Under the pieces are notes generated by a model. It did no database searches. It was not told the DNA's origin and worked only from the letters and a program-made list of their open reading frames with translations. DNA of 26,215 nt from Podila epigama (lineage: Eukaryota; Mortierellomycota; Mortierellomycetes; Mortierellales; Mortierellaceae): contig JAAAVE010000042.1 in assembly GCA_015679605.1 (NCBI GenBank), forward strand, positions 13,039 to 39,253, in the 5' to 3' direction. The position numbers were made by a program, and so were the translations under genes. This document shows, one piece after another, positions 21,950 through 26,215 of this stretch (the stretch's first letter is position 1; every line of letters begins with the position of its first letter).

Positions 21950-23823
21950 TTAGATACGCTGTTTGCCTACAAAGCGGTCGGGGTGGAAACGCTTCAGTCG
22001 ACGCCAGTATTGGGAGACAGAACCCCACCACAACGCCGTCACGCGGCCCTCGTCGTTCTGGTACCAGCTTTGGCATGCGGACGACCACACTTTCTCCTTC
22101 ATCTTGGCATCTAGCTCCGTCATGAACGCGTCGCACGCCTTTGGCTTCACCTCGAGTGTTGAAAGGTTGTTGGCCATCATGTAAGAAATGCCCTGGATGA
22201 CATAGTCGACCTGCGTCTCAATCATGAACAACACGGAGTTGTGGCCTACATGGTAACATTGAGGTTGTATATTTCAATACATGATCATGTCTCTGCCATT
22301 TGAAATTTTATAGATATGCATATGTATGAGAACAAGAAACACTTACCTAAACCAGTGTTAGGTCCAAGCAAAAAGAACATGTTGGGGGTCTCGGGGCAGG
22401 TGATGCCGTAGTAGGTGTAAGGGTTCTTGCCCCAGTAAGCGTTGATGTCAATGCCATTCTTGCCTGTGACAAACTTTGGTGCAACCATGTCCTGGACCTT
22501 GAAACCCGTGGCGAGAACCATGGCATCTACTTCCTGACTCGAGCCATCGCTCATATGTACGGTGTTGCCCTTGATCAATTGAATCTCTCCTGTATGGACA
22601 CTGACGTGCTTTTTCGCTAAAGCAGGGTAGTAGTCGGATGATACGACAATGCGACGGCAGCCCATCTCGTATTTAGGCGTTAGTTTTTGACGAAGTGACT
22701 TGTTGCGAATCTGAATGAATCGGTGGAGCCATGACATAAAAGTAGCAAGCAGGCGAGGTAGCTTGTTTGCAAGCTTGTTGCTGAAGGCTAAAAGTGTGAT
22801 TTCAGACGACCAGTAAATCAACTTGTGATTGATCTTGTACAAGAGTGGCATGTAGCGGAAGAGAAACTTTGTCAGGTTGGAATAGCGCGCGTTGTTGCGG
22901 GGCACGATGTATGTCGGTGTCCGCTGATAGTATTCAAGCTTGGCAACCTTGTCCACGATACCAGGTACGACCTGAATGGCACTGTTCAATATGGTGGGGG
23001 CGGTTGTTAGAACATAGAGCAAGTAGGCGGATGGACAAAAAATGAGAAAGGAGGATGAGGAAAAGAAAGAGCAAGACTAGATGGATGCACGTGTGTGACT
23101 AACCTGGCTCCACTTCCAACGATGGCAATACGCTTGCCAGTGATATCATACGAGTGATCCCATTGGGCTGTATGCCACTTGGGACCTGCAAAATCATTGA
23201 ATTGCTTGGGGATGTTGGGGATACGCAAAGGCCCTGTGCCAGCAAAGACAATGTCAGCCTCCATGAGACCATGCTTGCCCGTGGCGAGCTCTGTGTAGCG
23301 AACGATCCACTTTTGCTTGTCCTGTTCCCATACAGCGGAGGTGACTTCTGTCCTAAATTTTATCTTTTCGTAGAGATTGTGCTTCTTTGAACACTGGCGC
23401 ATGTACTCCAAAATCTCAGCTTGGCCCGCGTACCGTTGGCTCCAGTTGTAGTTGGGCTCAAAGCTAAAGGAATAGGTCACCGATCGCACGTCGCATGCAG
23501 CATTGGGGTAAGTGTTGGACCACCAGGTGCCACCCAGGTCAGGCTCCAGCTCGAAGATCTGGTAAGTGTACAAATTGAGCTGTGTCTGTAGACGAATGGC
23601 CGCACAGAGTCCCGAGAATCTGTTGGGTTGTTGAAAGATTTCAGAGAGGGAGGAAGAGTGAGGGGGTCAGCAGTGAATACACGCGACTTTGGGAAGGGAA
23701 ATCTGCATGCACAAACAAAGGAACGCAGGAGCGTAGGTGCGTATTTGATGCGAGACGTTACCCTGCACCGATGATAGCAACTTTTGGGGTAGTGCCGTCC
23801 CTGTAAGTCTTTGTGTAGTCCAT
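21950..23823 (-). CDS. FAD-dependent Baeyer-Villiger-type monooxygenase (4 exons, 502 aa)
   Basis: Exons: 23823-23762, 23619-23104, 22981-22347, 22245-21950; introns GT-AG (142, 122, 101 nt), phases 2, 2 and 1, total 1509 nt. The first intron interrupts the FAD-binding motif, which reads VAIIGAGFSG (15-24) only after splicing. GGTWWSNTYPNAACD (50-64) and the fingerprint FAGPKWHTAQWD (164-175, FxGxxxHxxxW) are those of class B flavoprotein monooxygenases. The NADPH-binding motif VGSGASAIQ (about 188-196) is also rebuilt across a junction. LATGF and PNMFFLLGPNTGLGHNS follow. Family members insert one oxygen from O2 into ketones or oxidise N/S atoms using NADPH. The substrate cannot be read from sequence. 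There is no signal peptide. Usual length for the family. Confidence 0.93.
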
Positions 23824-24940
23824 GAGGTATTGAAATGTGTTGGAAAAAAAAAGGCGATTAACAAGAGGGTGTTGAATGAATAGACGAGTGTCTGTTGATT
23901 GTTGTTTTTTTTTTTTTTTTTTTTTAGCTGAGGGTTGAATGTGAATTGTAAAATGACAAATACGAAGAATCAATTAGATTGCGGGATCAGCCGGTCTTTT
24001 TAACCCATCTCACTCAAATATGCTCATTACAACTTGTTTCTTTTTTTTTTTTCTTACCCCGCTGTACCCAGAGAGAGAGAGACAAAAAGATACAGCTTCC
24101 CTGAACCGGCTGGTGATGTTACGGTGAATGAGAGCGTTTGTGCTAATGTAGAAACAAGTAGGAGCGTGCCGAACAAAAGGCGTGCAAAGCTCTCATTCGG
24201 CTCGCTCCACAACTTGGCTCATCCAAGTTGGTTCTTCGTATCCATGCCACGCTCGGGTCACATTAACTGGCTCTCGTGCAAAACGTGAAATGAATGAAAA
24301 CTGACACGGCGAGAGAAAAAAGGCACCGATCCAGCAATCAGTAATTGAGGAATAAAATGATCGCGAATCGACAATTTGTCAAGTGGTATATCGAGACTAC
24401 TGTCCAGCTACATTAAACATTCTCTTTCTACCATTCCTACTGCTCCAGGTTCACCCCCAACATGGGAAAGACGCGTCAGGAGCAGTACGATTATTAATCT
24501 TCGTTCTCATTTTTGTGAGAACACACCTGCCCACCGAGTTCTCATGTTTGTGAGAACTGACCTACGCACTCAGCTCTCCCTCTATTAGTTCTTACAAACG
24601 CGAGAACTTCCTCCATCTTGCCATAACCATCATCCTGCACACTTTCTCACCCCATTCATTTTTCAAGTTATTCTCCTTGCATCCTCCTGCACCTGTTCCC
24701 TCGTGATTTGCCACTGCTATGCCTACCATGCAGCCTTTCTTCTTCGTCGACATTCCATCCTTTCCTTTTGTAATACTATTCTCATCCCCATTCTCCCCTG
24801 CTTTTGCCACTCGTTCCTTCTTTGTCTCGTCGCCCTCGCCTCTGTTTTCTTACCTTTTACATTCCTTTTATTCTTAGCCCTCTCTACATCCCTCGCCGCC
24901 TCTCTTCCATCTTTCATTCTCTTCCAATCTTCGCAACACC
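23824..24940. other. Divergent intergenic region, pyrimidine-rich near its right end
   Basis: It lies between the monooxygenase start (leftwards) and the Crinkler-like exon (rightwards). A 21-T run lies at about 23905-23925. A hairpin trio occupies 24503-24608. From about 24610 to 24940 the + strand is strongly C/T-rich, as in the 5' flank of the ABC transporter, which suggests a core promoter/5' UTR for the Crinkler exon. No other gene recognised. Confidence 0.45.
24503..24608. repeat. Three related hairpins, consensus AGTTCTCA-N6-TGAGAACT
   Basis: 24503-24522: 7-bp arms GTTCTCA/TGAGAAC around 6 nt. 24537-24558: perfect 8-bp arms AGTTCTCA/TGAGAACT around TGTTTG. 24587-24608: AGTTCT..AGAACT with a degenerate inner end around CAAACG. 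Start-to-start spacing is 34 and 50 bp. Loop 3 is approximately the reverse complement of loop 2, as if one unit were inverted. The same outer arms recur at 25103-25156. Confidence 0.8.
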
Positions 24941-25153
24941 ATGACGGACAACAGATTAACACTCTTCTGCCTTGTTGATGGAGAGACCACCTCAAACGCA
25001 TTCTCTGTCGAGATTGACCCAATCAAGTCAGTGGAACATCTCAAGAACCTCATCAAGGCTAAGAAGGCACCCCGCTTTGACGACGTCGCTGGCAGCCATG
25101 GATTCTCAAGTGCGAATGCGAATACAAACATCTCTATTCGCATTCGCATGTGA
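24941..25153 (+). pseudogene. Crinkler-type (CRN) effector N-terminal exon, interrupted
   Basis: ATG 24941 opens a 70-codon frame. About the first 50 residues (MTDNRLTLFCLVDGE..., ..SVEHLKNLIKAKKAPRFDDVA) match the N-terminal ubiquitin-like header of fungal Crinkler proteins, where FDDVA is normally followed by an L-T-L-W-type motif. Crinklers are modular proteins known from oomycetes and early-diverging fungi; the header is linked to trafficking and variable C-terminal domains act in host nuclei or in conflict. Here the frame runs straight into a palindrome (25103-25156) and stops at TGA inside its right arm. A CTCTGG (Leu-Trp) just after the palindrome, in another frame, may be the displaced end of the header. 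No C-terminal effector domain follows. Probably a dead or chimeric copy. Confidence 0.72.
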
Positions 25154-25156
25154 GAA
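25103..25156. repeat. Long palindrome interrupting the Crinkler exon
   Basis: Outer arms TTCTCA (25103-25108) and TGAGAA (25151-25156) are followed, after a 2-nt mismatch on each side, by perfect 14-bp inner arms (25111-25124 and 25135-25148) round a 10-nt loop. The outer arms equal those of the three upstream hairpins. The inner arms are built on GCGAAT repeats. The right arm supplies the TGA ending the Crinkler frame. Confidence 0.85.
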
Positions 25157-25163
25157 CCTCTGG

Positions 25164-25258
25164 GTAGGAGCAGTCGCTCTCCACGCGTCATTCTTTTGTT
25201 TGCTCCTATCGTGTATTCAACTTGATCCCTATCCTAATCCTCTCTTTCCATAAACTAG
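25164..25258 (+). other. Probable intron
   Basis: GTAGGA at 25164 to CATAAACTAG at 25258, 95 nt, with CTAAT 25 nt upstream of the acceptor as a possible branch site. Size and signals match the confirmed introns in this window. It joins CTCTGG to an exon that is open in the matching phase. Confidence 0.5.
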
Positions 25259-25420
25259 GCGATCTCCGTCTTTGCCATTTTCAATGAGGTGCAGCTTTCG
25301 CCCGACATCCTACGTCAGCTCCAAGCATTATTCCAGGAAATCAATCCTATTGCACAGTCGTTCAAGAACATTCTTCAACGCGAAGGCGGCCTTCCTCCCA
25401 GAGAGCTGAGGTTCCTGTGA
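25259..25420 (+). pseudogene. Short exon resembling Helitron replicase-helicase N-terminal region
   Basis: 53 codons from the proposed acceptor to TGA 25418-25420. The peptide has LSPDILRQLQALFQ, then EINPIAQSFKNIL and LPPRELRFL. The order 'L..L...L...NP....F' then 'P.LR' recalls the Helitron_like_N domain of eukaryotic rolling-circle transposons, recalled from family knowledge and not searched. It stops exactly where that domain would continue, so it is at most a fragment. Alternatively it is an uncharacterised tail of the Crinkler-like gene. AATAAA at 25472-25477 is 52 nt after the stop. Confidence 0.4.
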
Positions 25421-25445
25421 TATATTGGTGGCTTTTAGATAGTCA

Positions 25446-25468
25446 GACACATATAAATAATATGTGTC
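25446..25468 (+). repeat. Perfect 9-bp hairpin upstream of an AATAAA
   Basis: GACACATAT-AAATA-ATATGTGTC. It lies 26 nt after the TGA at 25420 and 4 nt before AATAAA (25472-25477). It may be a 3'-UTR structure at the poly(A) site or a transposon-end remnant. There is no U-run after it and no CTRR, so neither a bacterial terminator nor a classic Helitron end. Confidence 0.7.
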
Positions 25469-26215
25469 CAGAATAAAACAGCTCCTTCTTCGACCTCTTA
25501 CCTATTCTGACGCCCAATATAGTTCAGTTCCGACTGAAAGGCTGGCCTGCCAAGATAATCACGCTGTCCCTGATGAGGAGGATCTATCAACTGTCAATAT
25601 TGGCATCTCTGATATCAATCCTGCAATAGCGCTGGAGACTTGATGAAAAAGAGTGGTATACCTCTTGCGCTGACCTTGATATCAAAGCCAAGTAACATCT
25701 TACCGGTTTTAGCCTTCTGAGTATCATTCAAACAGCTCTTAAAAGACGTTCTTATGAACGAGCAAACAATAAATCGTAAAGATCCTTACCGTCGTACTTT
25801 TACTGTTGGAGATGGTAGTTCACCCTTGATGCATCAATTGAATCAGACTACATATGACATAAATATCCCGAGGACATGATCATATTCAAATATTTATTTT
25901 TCTCATTCTAAGAGCCACCTTATAAATAATGCCTGTCGCCAATACTAGAATAGGAGGATGAGATGGACATTGAAAGAAATATAAAAGAGAACGAAAAAAG
26001 AAGGAAGAAAGCAGAGAGAGAAACAAGATAGAAAGTGAAAATAGTGGCAGAAGGAAATAGATGGGTTTTACATGACACTCATCTGCTTTCAAGATTTTTT
26101 TTATTTGGAGGGGTCTTCCTCAAGAATAGTCCGTGAACTTCTCCACTTGTTCGATGAGCTACTCTATGTGGAATATGCTATCTACCATCTACTTTTTTTT
26201 TTTTTTTTTTTTTTT
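25469..26215. other. Gene-poor right end, ending in a 23-T run
   Basis: About 750 bp without a convincing gene. The + strand from about 25970 to 26060 is purine-rich. On the minus strand a short peptide with in-frame stops can be read near 26150-26110 (see findings). The window ends in T23 (26193-26215), which on the minus strand is a poly(A) run; this could be a contig edge or a retroelement/processed tail. Confidence 0.4.

Noticed and set aside
24503-24608. Heat-shock elements
   Set aside because: TTC and GAA half sites are too far apart for the alternating 5-bp pattern; a hairpin family explains them better.
25446-25490. Helitron 3' terminus
   Set aside because: There is a hairpin, but no CTRR end follows at the expected 10-12 bp.
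1-26215. tRNA, 5S rRNA or snoRNA genes
   Set aside because: I looked for A/B-box-like promoters and cloverleaf sequence by eye and found none; a covariance-model search (tRNAscan-SE, Infernal) was not possible.

Overview
The window reads as nuclear DNA of an early-diverging fungus, most likely a Mortierella-like Mucoromycota. This is inferred from short (95-212 nt) GT-AG introns with T-rich 3' ends, pyrimidine-rich 5' flanks, an F-box/LRR gene and a Crinkler-type N-terminus of the LFCLVDG kind. Codon phase is continuous across every splice junction I propose in the six intron-containing core genes. There is one 10-N assembly gap at 14557-14566. I saw no tRNA, rRNA, CRISPR array or complete transposon.

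Layout: the window opens in the last codons of an acidic ribosomal P-protein gene (+, 2-82). It meets tail to tail an EGF-containing ABCG half-transporter of the yeast Adp1 type (-, 459-3994). A 2.5 kb gene-poor stretch follows. Next come two co-oriented genes 268 bp apart: a CTD-kinase-type cyclin (Ctk2/cyclin K-like, 6466-8468) and a three-RRM protein of the Nam8/Csx1 type (8737-10794). A C2H2 zinc-finger factor (-, 11203-13086) converges on them. After a second 2.4 kb gene-poor stretch come the H/ACA pseudouridine synthase CBF5 (+, 15499-17330) and, tail to tail, ALG7, the first enzyme of dolichol-linked glycan synthesis (-, 17562-19627). ALG7 carries an unusual insertion of about 120 residues.

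The right part is more accessory. It has an F-box/LRR gene interrupted by one in-frame TGA (-, 20270-21724), a Baeyer-Villiger-type flavin monooxygenase (-, 21950-23823), and a degenerate Crinkler N-terminal exon (+, 24941-25153). The Crinkler exon is broken by a palindrome whose outer arms match three hairpins 340-600 bp upstream. An intron-like gap leads from it to a short exon resembling the N-terminal region of Helitron replicase-helicases (25259-25420). The last 800 bp are gene-poor and end in a 23-T run.

The left 20 kb is housekeeping: translation, transcription/RNA processing, rRNA pseudouridylation, N-glycosylation and transport. The part most worth a second look is 24.5-25.5 kb: a repeated hairpin family, a broken effector-type gene and a possible Helitron fragment side by side. 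Coordinates were worked out by hand; exon edges are expected to be right to within a base or two.
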